Of a DNA stretch of 64,000 bases, positions 17,960 to 25,788 are shown in pieces. This DNA comes from Eutrophovita sp913057845. Lineage in GTDB: Bacteria; Pseudomonadota; Gammaproteobacteria; Burkholderiales; Eutrophovitaceae. The notes beneath the pieces were generated by a model, which did not search any database, was not told where the DNA came from, and worked only from the letters and a program-made list of their open reading frames with translations. Made by a program: the position numbers and the translations under genes. Where the stretch lies: NCBI GenBank assembly GCA_963925895.1, contig CAWUVH010000011.1:1-64000 (forward strand), in the 5' to 3' direction. Numbering within the stretch: the stretch's first letter is position 1; every line of letters starts with the position of its first letter.

Positions 17960-19015
17960 ATGAAGCGCGACCTAATTGACAGCTCTGATTTAACCACGAA
18001 GGATGACGTCATCGATGTCCGGTCCCCTAGCGAATACAAGTTAGACCATATTCCTGGTGCCATTAATTTACCAGTCTTGAATGACGCCGAGAGGCAACTG
18101 GTCGGATGGACCTACAAAAATGAATCTGCATTTAAAGCTAAAAAACTTGGCGCCTCTTTAGTCGCTAAAAATATCGCTCAGTATATTGATACGACACTCG
18201 CTCAAAAACCTGAAAATTGGTCTCCAGTGATCTATTGCTGGAGGGGTGGCAAACGAAGTGGATCTATGTCTTTGATCTTCCGAAATATTGGCTGGAGAGC
18301 GCGTCAATTATCTGGTGGATATAAAACTTTTAGACGCCAGGTCATCACGGATATAAGCACCCTGGCTCCAGCCTTTAACTATATCGTCATCTGCGGCTTA
18401 ACCGGAACTGCGAAAACAGATTTAATTGAAGCAATTCGAAATGAAGGCGGTCAAACCCTAAACCTCGAAGCAATTGCAAACCATCGCGGATCGTTATTAG
18501 GCTACGATCCGCATTCAGCGCAACCGAGCCAGAAGAAGTTCGAAACGCAAATTTGGCATCAGCTAAAACAATTTAACGTGACACAACCTGTTTTTGTAGA
18601 GTCTGAAAGTAAAAAGATCGGTGATTTGCGTTTGCCAGAGGAGTTAATTGATACTGTCCGTCAAGGTACTTGCATTAACGTCCAAGTCAACCTGATTGCT
18701 CGAACCAAATATCTCAAAGAAACTTACGATCACTTAGTTCAAAATCCATCATCACTAACCAATCAACTTGAAAAACTTAGATCGAGGCACGGAAATCGCA
18801 TTATTGACTACTGGTTAGAGTTAATCTCGAGCAATAAATGGGATGACTTAATTCAAGATTTGTTGGGGACACATTACGACCCCTCTTACACCAAATCAAT
18901 GAATACAAACTTCAAAAATATGTCTCAAGCGAAGGGCTATTCAATGGATACCATCTTGCCTGATACGGTATTAGCGTTAGCAAAGAAAATCCTCTCAGAC
19001 TTCTCAATAAATTAA
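17960..19015 (+). CDS. selU: tRNA 2-selenouridine synthase SelU (MnmH/YbbB)
   Basis: SelU replaces sulfur by selenium at the wobble 2-thiouridine of tRNAs for Lys, Glu and Gln, through a geranylated intermediate, using selenophosphate from SelD. The N-terminal rhodanese domain (about 1-130) has the catalytic Cys93 in VIYCWRGGKRSGSM; the C-terminal P-loop domain has GLTGTAKT (146-153) and the family's late SESKKIGDLRLPEEL. 351 residues is normal. Adjacent divergent selD supplies the substrate. Start ATG 17960 has no clear ribosome-binding site, but the protein aligns from its start. Confidence 0.95.
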   Translation: MKRDLIDSSDLTTKDDVIDVRSPSEYKLDHIPGAINLPVLNDAERQLVGWTYKNESAFKAKKLGASLVAKNIAQYIDTTLAQKPENWSPVIYCWRGGKRSGSMSLIFRNIGWRARQLSGGYKTFRRQVITDISTLAPAFNYIVICGLTGTAKTDLIEAIRNEGGQTLNLEAIANHRGSLLGYDPHSAQPSQKKFETQIWHQLKQFNVTQPVFVESESKKIGDLRLPEELIDTVRQGTCINVQVNLIARTKYLKETYDHLVQNPSSLTNQLEKLRSRHGNRIIDYWLELISSNKWDDLIQDLLGTHYDPSYTKSMNTNFKNMSQAKGYSMDTILPDTVLALAKKILSDFSIN

Positions 19016-19038
19016 AAATATAAAAAATAAGGAAAAAA

Positions 19039-19497
19039 ATGACATCTATTATTGTCGGATTAAAAATTCCAGATTTCTCCGCTCCTATGACTTCAGATAA
19101 AATATTCAACCTCTCAGAGCATCGAGGTAAGCACGTAGTAATTTATTTTTATCCTAAAGACAGCACACCTGGATGCACCAACGAGAGTATTCAGTTCAAT
19201 GAAATGCAACAGTCCTTCATCAAGAAAGAGTGTTTAATATTTGGCGTATCAAGAGATAGCATTAAGTCTCACGAAAATTTCAGGTCAAAATATGATTTCA
19301 AGTTTGATCTAATCTCGGATATTAACGAAGAAGTTTGCCAAATGTTCGATGTGATTAAAATGAAGAATATGTATGGCAAACAGGTTCGCGGTATAGAACG
19401 AAGTACTTTTTTGATCAGTCCAGATGGCGTTCTACAGCAAGAGTGGAGAAAAGTTAAGGTGCCCGGTCACGCTCAGGAAGTCTTAGACAGCATATAG
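19039..19497 (+). CDS. bcp: BCP/PrxQ-type thioredoxin-dependent peroxiredoxin
   Basis: A 152-residue thiol peroxidase reducing hydrogen peroxide and organic peroxides. The peroxidatic Cys46 sits in DSTPGCTNES, with FYPKD before it and the thioredoxin fold through RSTFLISPDGVLQQEWRKV. Most PrxQ proteins have a resolving cysteine five residues after the peroxidatic one; here that position is Ile51. Cys65 and Cys100 are the only other cysteines, so resolution must use one of those or an external thiol. It starts 24 bp after selU on the same strand behind GGAAAAAA, and may be cotranscribed. Convergent with dnaB. Confidence 0.93.
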   Translation: MTSIIVGLKIPDFSAPMTSDKIFNLSEHRGKHVVIYFYPKDSTPGCTNESIQFNEMQQSFIKKECLIFGVSRDSIKSHENFRSKYDFKFDLISDINEEVCQMFDVIKMKNMYGKQVRGIERSTFLISPDGVLQQEWRKVKVPGHAQEVLDSI

Positions 19498-19540
19498 AGG
19501 ATGCACGTAACTGGTCAGTTTTCTTAGAACAAGAAATAGG

Positions 19541-20905
19541 TTAATAATTATTCGGATTAGCAAAATTTGAAAATTGAGTGTGCTTTCCGTTCCAAGTCAA
19601 CATGACCGTACCGGTAGGGCCATTACGCTGTTTACCGATAATAACCTCAGCCTTATTTTTGTCTAACGTATCTGGGTTATATACTTCATCTCGATATATG
19701 AAGAGAATGGTATCTGCGTCTTGCTCAATCGCCCCTGACTCTCTTAAATCGGACATTACTGGACGTTTATTGGGACGCTGCTCTAGAGATCGATTTAATT
19801 GAGATAAAGCCATCACTGGAACATTAAGTTCTTTAGCTAAACCTTTTAATGAGCGAGAAATTTCAGAAATTTCAGTTGCTCTGTTTTCCCCTTGTCTATT
19901 CGAAGACATTAACTGAAGATAATCGATCACTATAAGACCTAACTGGCCATATTGTCTGTGCAAACGACGGGCTCGCGCTCGCAATTCCAACGAGTTAAGT
20001 CCCGGGGTTTCATCAATATGTATTGGCGCTTCGCTCAATCGACCTACAGCGTTAGTTAGTTTCCTCCAATCATCCTCCGCTAATTGTCCAGTTCGCAAAT
20101 CATGCGCATTAATTTTCCCTAAGGAGCTCAAGAGACGCATTGCCAGCTGCCCCGCGCCCATTTCCATTGAAAAAATTCCGATGGGCAATCCCGCATCCAG
20201 AGTTACGTGTTCCGCAATGTTTAACGCTAGTGCGGTTTTACCCATAGAGGGTCGCCCCGCAACAATAACCAAATCACCAGCCTGGAAACCAGAGGTCATA
20301 CGATCAAGATCCACAAACCCAGTAGGAACACCCGTCACATCAGAAGGGTTATCGCGGTTATAAAGCATGTCGATGCGCTCTACTACCTGAGTCAATATAG
20401 GCTGTATGTCTTGAAAGCCTTGACGCGTCCTAGATCCTTCTTCAGAGATTGAAAATATCTTTGACTCTGCCTCATCTAGTAATTGAGCTGCTTCCTGACC
20501 CATTGGGTTATATGCTGTATCAGCAATCGTTGCGGCTGTATCAGCTAATTTTCTCAGTATTGAACGCTCGCGAACAATCTCAGCATATCGCCTAATATTC
20601 GCTACGGAAGGTGTATTTTGAGCTAGGGCCCCTAAGTAGGATAAGCCTCCGACTTTTTCAAGCTCCTTGGTATTCTCTAAACTCTCAGCAACTGTGATTG
20701 CATCTGCAGGTTTGTTAGCGCCGATGAGTCGGGAGATATGTTGATAAATAACTTTATGGTCCGGACGATAAAGATCCGATTCATTTATGAAGTCAGCCAC
20801 GCGGTCCCACGCAGTGTTGTCGAGCAACAAGCCACCTAAGACAGATTGTTCTGCCTCAATTGAGTGGGGTGGAACTTTTATAGACAATATTTCTTGATCA
20901 GACAT
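19541..20905 (-). CDS. dnaB: Replicative DNA helicase DnaB
   Basis: Hexameric helicase that unwinds DNA at the replication fork. The N-terminal primase-interacting domain (about 10-115) begins VPPHSIEAEQSVLGGLLLD; the RecA-like domain has Walker A GRPSMGKTALALN, Walker B LIVIDYLQLM, and the C-terminal SDLRESGAIEQDAD and NGPTGTVML. 454 residues, no intein insertion. It is the last gene of the rpsF-priB-rpsR-rplI-dnaB order, but a terminator after rplI and a candidate promoter of its own make it a separate unit. Confidence 0.97.
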   Translation of the reverse strand: MSDQEILSIKVPPHSIEAEQSVLGGLLLDNTAWDRVADFINESDLYRPDHKVIYQHISRLIGANKPADAITVAESLENTKELEKVGGLSYLGALAQNTPSVANIRRYAEIVRERSILRKLADTAATIADTAYNPMGQEAAQLLDEAESKIFSISEEGSRTRQGFQDIQPILTQVVERIDMLYNRDNPSDVTGVPTGFVDLDRMTSGFQAGDLVIVAGRPSMGKTALALNIAEHVTLDAGLPIGIFSMEMGAGQLAMRLLSSLGKINAHDLRTGQLAEDDWRKLTNAVGRLSEAPIHIDETPGLNSLELRARARRLHRQYGQLGLIVIDYLQLMSSNRQGENRATEISEISRSLKGLAKELNVPVMALSQLNRSLEQRPNKRPVMSDLRESGAIEQDADTILFIYRDEVYNPDTLDKNKAEVIIGKQRNGPTGTVMLTWNGKHTQFSNFANPNNY

Positions 20906-20942
20906 ACATCAGATACGCTCTTATGAGATCGACTCGCTTGCT

Positions 20943-20971
20943 ATAGTAAAGCATATCATTTCCACCAACAA
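20943..20971 (-). promoter_or_regulatory. Candidate dnaB promoter
   Basis: On the minus strand, TTGTTG (20966-20971), 17-bp spacer, TACTAT (20943-20948), about 38 bp before the dnaB start. It lies between dnaB and the rplI terminator, consistent with independent dnaB expression. Confidence 0.45.
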
Positions 20972-21028
20972 TGAAACGAATAAATAAGGCTTAAAATGCA
21001 AGTAACAGGCTTGTATAAACCTTGCCAC

Positions 21029-21062
21029 AAAAAAAAACCACGTGATAACACGTGGTTTTTTT
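21029..21062 (-). terminator. Rho-independent terminator after rplI
   Basis: Perfect stem CCACGTG (21038-21044) / CACGTGG (21049-21055) with ATAA loop, flanked by seven A (21031-21037) and seven T (21056-21062) on the plus strand. Read on the minus strand it ends the rpsF-rplI operon 17 bases after the rplI stop with a U-rich tail. The symmetry would also stop plus-strand transcripts. Confidence 0.92.
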
Positions 21063-21078
21063 ACTTACTGCTTTAACT

Positions 21079-21528
21079 CTACTGCTCAGCTGTAACAGTT
21101 GCCGTAATTGTTGCCACCACATCAGCATGCAGGCTAATCGAGATTGCGAACTCACCAACTTTCTTCAAAGCTCCTGTAGGCATCTGAATTTGATTCTTGT
21201 TAATTTCAAACCCCTGGGCATTCAAACCATCTGCGATATCGTAATGTGTCACAGACCCAAAAAGACGACCATCCACACCAGCCTTTTGAGCAATTTGAAT
21301 CACTGCACCATTAACTTTTTCATATTTGGCTTGCGCATCCGAAAGAATTTGTGCCTGTTGAGCCTCTAATTCAGATCGCTTCTGCTCAAAAACCGCTAGG
21401 TTTTCTTTGGTGGCTCGTTGCGCCTTACCTTTAGGTATCAAGTAATTGCGAGCATAGCCTTCCTTAACAGTTACGAGATCTCCTAAGAGACCGAGATTTA
21501 CGACTTGTTCTAAAAGAATAATTTCCAT
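21079..21528 (-). CDS. rplI: Large-subunit ribosomal protein bL9
   Basis: L9 binds 23S rRNA near the L1 stalk and helps maintain reading frame. The N-terminal domain starts MEIILLEQVVNLGLLGDLVTVKEGYARNYLIPKGKA-like, joined by the long central helix (about 40-75) to the C-terminal domain (SVTHYDIADGLNAQG). 149 residues, normal. Last gene of the S6 operon, 19 bp after rpsR and ended by a strong terminator. Confidence 0.97.
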   Translation of the reverse strand: MEIILLEQVVNLGLLGDLVTVKEGYARNYLIPKGKAQRATKENLAVFEQKRSELEAQQAQILSDAQAKYEKVNGAVIQIAQKAGVDGRLFGSVTHYDIADGLNAQGFEINKNQIQMPTGALKKVGEFAISISLHADVVATITATVTAEQ

Positions 21529-21547
21529 TGGTCAATTCCGTCAAAAA

Positions 21548-21808
21548 TTAATGGGCGTCTGAGAAGGGTAAGAGCGCAAGAAATCTGGCCCTCTTAATCG
21601 CTACTGACAACTGTCTTTGAAAACGGGAACGTGTCCCAGTAATACGAGCAGGAATAATTTTTCCATTCTCGGAAACAAAGTCTTTCAAGATATCCGTATT
21701 CTTATAATCAACCCAATCTATTTTCTCAGCAGTAAAACGACAAAACTTACGCCGTTTAAATAAGGGGCGACTTGGTTTACGTTTATCATTTTTTTTCTTA
21801 AATGCCAT
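21548..21808 (-). CDS. rpsR: Small-subunit ribosomal protein bS18
   Basis: S18 pairs with S6 on the 30S platform. The core FCRFTAEKIDWVDYKN and the basic ARITGTRSRFQRQL are diagnostic. The start is ATG at 21808 (MAFKKKND), preceded by GGAGG with correct spacing; the longer frame from a TTG at 21820 would place that ribosome-binding site inside the gene and is rejected. 86 residues. Lies 23 bp after priB in the operon. Confidence 0.96.
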   Translation of the reverse strand: MAFKKKNDKRKPSRPLFKRRKFCRFTAEKIDWVDYKNTDILKDFVSENGKIIPARITGTRSRFQRQLSVAIKRARFLALLPFSDAH

Positions 21809-21831
21809 TACAACCTCCAATATCTCAAGAA

Positions 21832-22128
21832 TTAATTCTTATCAAACCCTTGCACATTAAACACAGTCCATTTAGATCGGGCTCCTTTGTTCATCAAAAA
21901 CCCACAAAGTGATAGCTTTTGCCCTACCTCAATTTGATCTAACTCAACTGCCTTATCGCCTAACACAACACAATCCAGGTTCAACATGACCCGCCTTTGG
22001 TTTTTAGCTTCCATCTGTTCACTGTCATGCTCGACTGAAAATTTCAGAACTGGCATTCCAGATGGAGAGTATCGTAAAACCTCTTTAGCGGTAATCGTCG
22101 CGAATAAATCAACCTTATTCGTCGACAC
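21832..22128 (-). CDS. priB: Primosomal replication protein N (PriB)
   Basis: A small OB-fold single-stranded-DNA-binding protein of 98 residues that works with PriA at restarted replication forks. Seen: LFATITAKEVLRYSPSGMPVLKFSVEHDS, then LDCVVLGDKA and the closing LSLCGFLMNKGARSKWTVFNVQGF, an SSB-like strand pattern. Its position between rpsF and rpsR is the known place of priB in beta- and gammaproteobacteria. Ten bases separate it from the rpsF stop. Confidence 0.93.
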   Translation of the reverse strand: MSTNKVDLFATITAKEVLRYSPSGMPVLKFSVEHDSEQMEAKNQRRVMLNLDCVVLGDKAVELDQIEVGQKLSLCGFLMNKGARSKWTVFNVQGFDKN

Positions 22129-22137
22129 AAAATGTCC

Positions 22138-22647
22138 CTACGCTCCCTCTGTGGTTTTAACAGGCTCTGATGAAACCTCTTCGGTTACCTCTGCCACTGC
22201 TTCAACCTTCGGCGCAGCCTCTGCCACTGCTTCCACCTTCGGCGCAGCCTCTGGTGCGGCAGGAACTTTCGGCGTAGCCGGCACTTCAGTTGAAGTTGCT
22301 GGAGAACGTCCAATAATTTGTTTCGATTTATCTTCTTTCATCATAGAGGAAGGCTCAGTCACTGCATCCTTCATAGAAACGGTGAGGTGTCGGATAACGG
22401 CATCATTGAATTTAAAACCCAACTCAAGCTCTTTGAGCACCTCTTGGTCACACTCGACATTCATGAGAACGTAATGTGCTTTATGAATTTTTTGAATGGG
22501 ATAAGCAAGCTGTCTCCGCCCCCAATCTTCCAACCGATGCACTACTCCCTGCCCGGTGGTAACTTGATTGCGATAACGCTCTATCATTGCTGGTACTTGT
22601 TCACTCTGGTCTGGGTGAACCAGAAATACGATTTCGTAATGCCGCAT
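22138..22647 (-). CDS. rpsF: Small-subunit ribosomal protein bS6 with repetitive C-terminal extension
   Basis: S6 binds 16S rRNA with S18 on the 30S platform. Residues 1-95 are the complete S6 domain (MRHYEIVFLVHPDQSEQV, EDWGRRQLAYPIQKIHKAHYVLM). Beyond that lies a tail of about 70 residues, low in complexity and rich in Ala, Glu, Pro and Val, which includes a ten-residue unit EAAPKVEAVA in two exact copies. E. coli S6 has a shorter C-terminal tail that receives added glutamates by RimK; this one ends VKTTEGA rather than in a run of glutamates. First gene of the operon, with a structured leader and a promoter just upstream. Confidence 0.96.
   Translation of the reverse strand: MRHYEIVFLVHPDQSEQVPAMIERYRNQVTTGQGVVHRLEDWGRRQLAYPIQKIHKAHYVLMNVECDQEVLKELELGFKFNDAVIRHLTVSMKDAVTEPSSMMKEDKSKQIIGRSPATSTEVPATPKVPAAPEAAPKVEAVAEAAPKVEAVAEVTEEVSSEPVKTTEGA
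22189..22278. repeat. Three 30-bp tandem units inside the rpsF tail
   Basis: Units at 22189-22218 and 22219-22248 are identical except for one base (A/C at the fifteenth position); a third at 22249-22278 is diverged but keeps the CTCT start and the TTCGGCG.AGC end. Each encodes ten residues, so changes in copy number would keep the reading frame. Confidence 0.9.
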
Positions 22648-22670
22648 TAATTTGTCTCCTTATGGTTGAC

Positions 22671-22722
22671 GACGCTTTATAGGCGTCTTAAAAGCCCCCT
22701 AAAAATGCGGTTTTAGTGGGGC
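22671..22722 (-). promoter_or_regulatory. Candidate S6:S18 autoregulatory leader of rpsF
   Basis: In the rpsF leader, minus strand, GCCCC-A-CTAAAA pairs with TTTTAG-GGGGC around an apical ACCGCAT-type loop (22694-22722). A CCG displayed in a hairpin is the hallmark of the rpsF leader motif bound by the S6:S18 complex, which imitates 16S helix 22. A second small hairpin, GACGC / GCGTC (22671-22687), stands between it and the ribosome-binding site. Assignment is by eye from the known motif, not by covariance search. Confidence 0.6.
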
Positions 22723-22733
22723 AAGGGATGCGA

Positions 22734-22762
22734 AGTATACCCTCTTTTACAGGCCTACACAA
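22734..22762 (-). promoter_or_regulatory. Candidate promoter of the rpsF operon
   Basis: Minus strand: TTGTGT (22757-22762), 17-bp spacer, TATACT (22734-22739). The start of transcription would be near 22727, so the leader would be about 80 nt and would begin just before the S6:S18-type hairpin. Confidence 0.6.
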
Positions 22763-22913
22763 ATAAGGAAAACAAATAATAATACGTAGGAACAACGTGT
22801 TAGCTAAATCAAACATCAAGATCAAATTTTTAGATTAATAGTTCAAATAAAAATATAAGTAACCCACCGCACTAAGATGTTTACACAATCCTGCTATCTG
22901 GACCTGTATTTAT

Positions 22914-22922
22914 TGTTATAGT
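22914..22922 (+). promoter_or_regulatory. Candidate extended -10 promoter of the MFS gene
   Basis: TGTTATAGT (22914-22922) is an extended -10 element; no -35 box stands at the right distance. The rest of the gap between the rpsF promoter and the MFS gene (about 22763-22984) is AT-rich and shows no gene or clear regulator site. Confidence 0.4.
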
Positions 22923-22984
22923 CCCGAGCTTTTGGAAAACCAACAGCACACTCCGAATTGTTGAGGGATCGCGAATAAAATCAA

Positions 22985-24508
22985 ATGGCCGCGCACACGT
23001 CACCAGAAGATCAAAACATTGTGCCTGCTCGACGCTGGCTTTTGCTGCTGACCGTGCAAATCGTCACACTATTGTTCGGTATGTCCATTACCGCATCAAC
23101 CATTGTTCTGCCTCATATTCGAGGTGCTTTATCGGTCAATCAGGATCAAGCCTCTTGGACCGTAACGTTATTTCTATTGGGGGCGGCAGTCGGGACACCA
23201 ATCACAGGTTGGCTGGCCGGTCGACTCGGCTGGCGTCGTCTAATGATTGGGACTTTGATTGGATTCACTATCGCATCAATAGCCTGCGGGCTCTCCACAA
23301 ATATTGAGAGCCTACTGATATCCAGGACTGCACAAGGACTTTTTGGAGCCCCTTTGACACCTTTAGGACAAGGCATGTTACTTGCGACATTCGCGAAACG
23401 ACAACACGCTCTTGTGCTTATGCTTTGGGGAATCGGTGGCACTATGGGACCAGTATTAGGTCCCATATTAGGCGGCGTGGTTGGAGAAGCACTGGGTTGG
23501 CGGTGGACCTATCTGTTTCTTGCTCCCATTGGAGTGCTGGCTATAATAATCGCGGCATTCGCTCTAGGTGATCAACAACGAGGAACCTCTGGAAGATTAG
23601 GATGGACGGGTTTCTTAAGTCTTGCCATCGCGATGGGATCAGCGCAGTTATTACTCGATAGAGGTCACCGTTTAGATTGGTTTGAATCGTTTGAAATTTC
23701 AGCTGAACTGTTCATCTGCCTCATTGCCACGCTATTTTTTCTGGGAAGCACAATTTACTCAAAAACGCCGTTTTTTGAACGCGCGATTTTCACCAACTGG
23801 AATTTTGCGATCGGGCTGCTCACAATGCTGCTTATGGGGGCCCTCAGTTATACGCCTATAGCCCTCTTCCCAACCCTACTTCAAGACCTCCGCGGATACC
23901 CAGATGCGACTGCCGGCATATTACTTTCCGCAAGAGGCTTAGGAAACTTAGCCAGCTTTTTTATCGTTGTTCAGTTTACGCGAAAGAATGCCAAACTTGC
24001 CCTCACTGCAGGGATAGCACTGCAAATTTGGGCAGGCTGGGCTATGTCCTCACTTAACATTAACATGACGGAATTTGATGTGATGTGGACTAACTTTGTG
24101 CAGGGGTTTGGCTTTGGGTTAGCCTATACGCCGATGACAGTCCTGGCCTTCTCAACACTACCAAATCGGCTTACCGTGCAGGGGGCATCGCTATTTAATT
24201 TGATGCGAAATTTTGGCAGCAGTCTATTCATATCCATTTGCATATTGACACTTCTAAGATCTACTGCAGAGAACTACGCCGGGCTTAGCCAATTAATCAG
24301 CCCTATGAATCAATGGCTCTCAGAACCACAAATCTCAAGCTATTGGGGAACAGACTCGATGGTGTCCCTAGCCCGACTGAGTCAAGAGATTGCAAATCAA
24401 TCTTTACTGGGTGGATATCTTAATGCGTTCAGTCTCTTTACCTGGGTAGCCGTTGCCGCCCTGCCGCTCGCCTGGCTCTACCGGTCTAACAAAGACACGA
24501 CTCCGTAG
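22985..24508 (+). CDS. MFS transporter, DHA2 (EmrB/QacA-like) family
   Basis: A 507-residue inner-membrane protein with about 14 hydrophobic helices, the size and pattern of DHA2 drug:H+ antiporters. TM1 has ASTIVLPHIRGALSVNQDQASWTVTLFLLG, the loop 2-3 motif GWLAGRLGWRR is motif A, and TM5 carries the antiporter motif C-like GGTMGPVLGPILGG. Export of a toxic compound or metabolite is the usual role. No membrane-fusion (EmrA-like) or TolC-like gene and no adjacent regulator is present, so it may act alone. Substrate cannot be predicted. Convergent with the M23 peptidase gene. Confidence 0.9.
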   Translation: MAAHTSPEDQNIVPARRWLLLLTVQIVTLLFGMSITASTIVLPHIRGALSVNQDQASWTVTLFLLGAAVGTPITGWLAGRLGWRRLMIGTLIGFTIASIACGLSTNIESLLISRTAQGLFGAPLTPLGQGMLLATFAKRQHALVLMLWGIGGTMGPVLGPILGGVVGEALGWRWTYLFLAPIGVLAIIIAAFALGDQQRGTSGRLGWTGFLSLAIAMGSAQLLLDRGHRLDWFESFEISAELFICLIATLFFLGSTIYSKTPFFERAIFTNWNFAIGLLTMLLMGALSYTPIALFPTLLQDLRGYPDATAGILLSARGLGNLASFFIVVQFTRKNAKLALTAGIALQIWAGWAMSSLNINMTEFDVMWTNFVQGFGFGLAYTPMTVLAFSTLPNRLTVQGASLFNLMRNFGSSLFISICILTLLRSTAENYAGLSQLISPMNQWLSEPQISSYWGTDSMVSLARLSQEIANQSLLGGYLNAFSLFTWVAVAALPLAWLYRSNKDTTP

Positions 24509-24536
24509 CAATCTGAGCCACAATAATTTTTAGTCG

Positions 24537-25382
24537 TTATAGAAATAAATTCGGATTAACAGATACGCCATTTAAAATTACGCCGAAGTGAAGGTGTGGA
24601 CCCGTCACCCGGCCAGATGCCCCCACACGACCAATTTGAGACTCATGGGACACAACGTCCCCAACCGAAACATCTATTTCACTCAGGTGTGCATAAAGCG
24701 TTAGGAAACCACTCCCGTGATCAATGGTGACCATCTTTCCAGAAAAGAAATAGTCGCCCACATCAATAATTAATCCCGAACTAGCCGCTAGAACAACGGT
24801 ACCCGTTGGTGCGGCGATATCCATTCCACTGTGTGGCGATCTAGGTTCGCCATTATAGATACGTCTGAAACCAAAAGTGGATGAAAGTCGACCTTCGACG
24901 GGCATACGCAATTTGAAACTATCTATTTTTTTATGCGTAAACGTGCCCCTCACCGCGTCAATGTGCGTCTTCTCAGATTGATGTCTCTCAAGATTAGTCT
25001 GCGACAAAGCAACATGCTTACTGGCGACTTCTAATTTTTCTTCACCATAATCATTCTCTAACACACGCACTAAGTAAGAAAAAGAAATCCAATCATCGAC
25101 TTTAACCTTAATAGGAACATCAACACCAACCTCTGCGGATAACGGAATGCCAACGACCGCGAACCAGTCATCAGAAACTTTAATTGTAGCCACTCGATCG
25201 CCTTGATATGAAACATTCGGCGCATCGGAATATAGACCTAGCTCGAGGATCGAAACCCCACCCGCAATAGGCTTGTGAGTAGGAAGCTCATTTGCCTCAA
25301 GAACTGAAGATATTAGACACAAGGCCACAGCGATGACAACACATTGAATGCATCTTTTTATGCGCACCACATAAAAGATCAA
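24537..25382 (-). CDS. M23-family (LytM) peptidoglycan endopeptidase
   Basis: An exported zinc metallopeptidase of 281 residues. A hydrophobic signal segment (CVVIAVALCLISSVLEA) is followed by an all-beta region (about 35-135) and a complete LytM domain at about 155-280. Zn ligands are seen: His184 and Asp188 in HSGMDIAAP and His265 in GPHLHFG, with His231 (YAHL) and His263 as the other active-site histidines. It should cut peptide cross-links in the periplasm and is likely active, unlike degenerate EnvC/NlpD-type regulators. The start is a TTG at 25382 behind GGGGA; GTG at 25370 is possible. Follows the small membrane-protein gene by 22 bp. Confidence 0.92.
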   Translation of the reverse strand: MIFYVVRIKRCIQCVVIAVALCLISSVLEANELPTHKPIAGGVSILELGLYSDAPNVSYQGDRVATIKVSDDWFAVVGIPLSAEVGVDVPIKVKVDDWISFSYLVRVLENDYGEEKLEVASKHVALSQTNLERHQSEKTHIDAVRGTFTHKKIDSFKLRMPVEGRLSSTFGFRRIYNGEPRSPHSGMDIAAPTGTVVLAASSGLIIDVGDYFFSGKMVTIDHGSGFLTLYAHLSEIDVSVGDVVSHESQIGRVGASGRVTGPHLHFGVILNGVSVNPNLFL

Positions 25383-25404
25383 AATCAGTCCCCGTATTTT
25401 TTAT

Positions 25405-25755
25405 TCACAAATGACGTTTAGCTCGAAGCTTAAACATCAAAACCAAGTTAACTATAAACAAACATAAAGCGATAAAAAAATGAGTTCTGATCCAAAAAAT
25501 AGTCTTATCAATCAATTCGTTGACAACCGCAGTTTGATCAACCAAATGCTCATGGATCAAGAGTGTTATCTCTTTTAATCCAGATGTATCGGAGGAAGCT
25601 TGAATGAGGCTCAACACAACGCTCGGAGGGTTTGATAGAACCTCCCAATCTGGAAAAACTTTTATATCAAGATAAATCACTCCCAGGAAGAGTATGAGGT
25701 AGCCCAATACGGTTAATCCATTTATCCAAAGCAAAAAGTGCAATAGTCTATTCAA
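25405..25755 (-). CDS. Small two-helix membrane protein of unknown function
   Basis: 116 residues with a TTG start at 25755 behind AGGA. A hydrophobic segment at about 7-30, a soluble middle of about 55 residues (PDWEVLSNPPSVVLSLIQASS...HEHLVDQTAVVNEL), a second hydrophobic segment at about 90-110 and a basic end (KLRAKRHL): two membrane helices with the loop probably in the periplasm. No family recognised. It lies 33 bp after prpE and 22 bp before the M23 peptidase on the same strand, so it may assist that enzyme; this is inference. Confidence 0.65.
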   Translation of the reverse strand: MNRLLHFLLWINGLTVLGYLILFLGVIYLDIKVFPDWEVLSNPPSVVLSLIQASSDTSGLKEITLLIHEHLVDQTAVVNELIDKTIFWIRTHFFIALCLFIVNLVLMFKLRAKRHL

Positions 25756-25788
25756 TGTAAATAATCCTGCTTTCTCGTGAGTCAGCCG

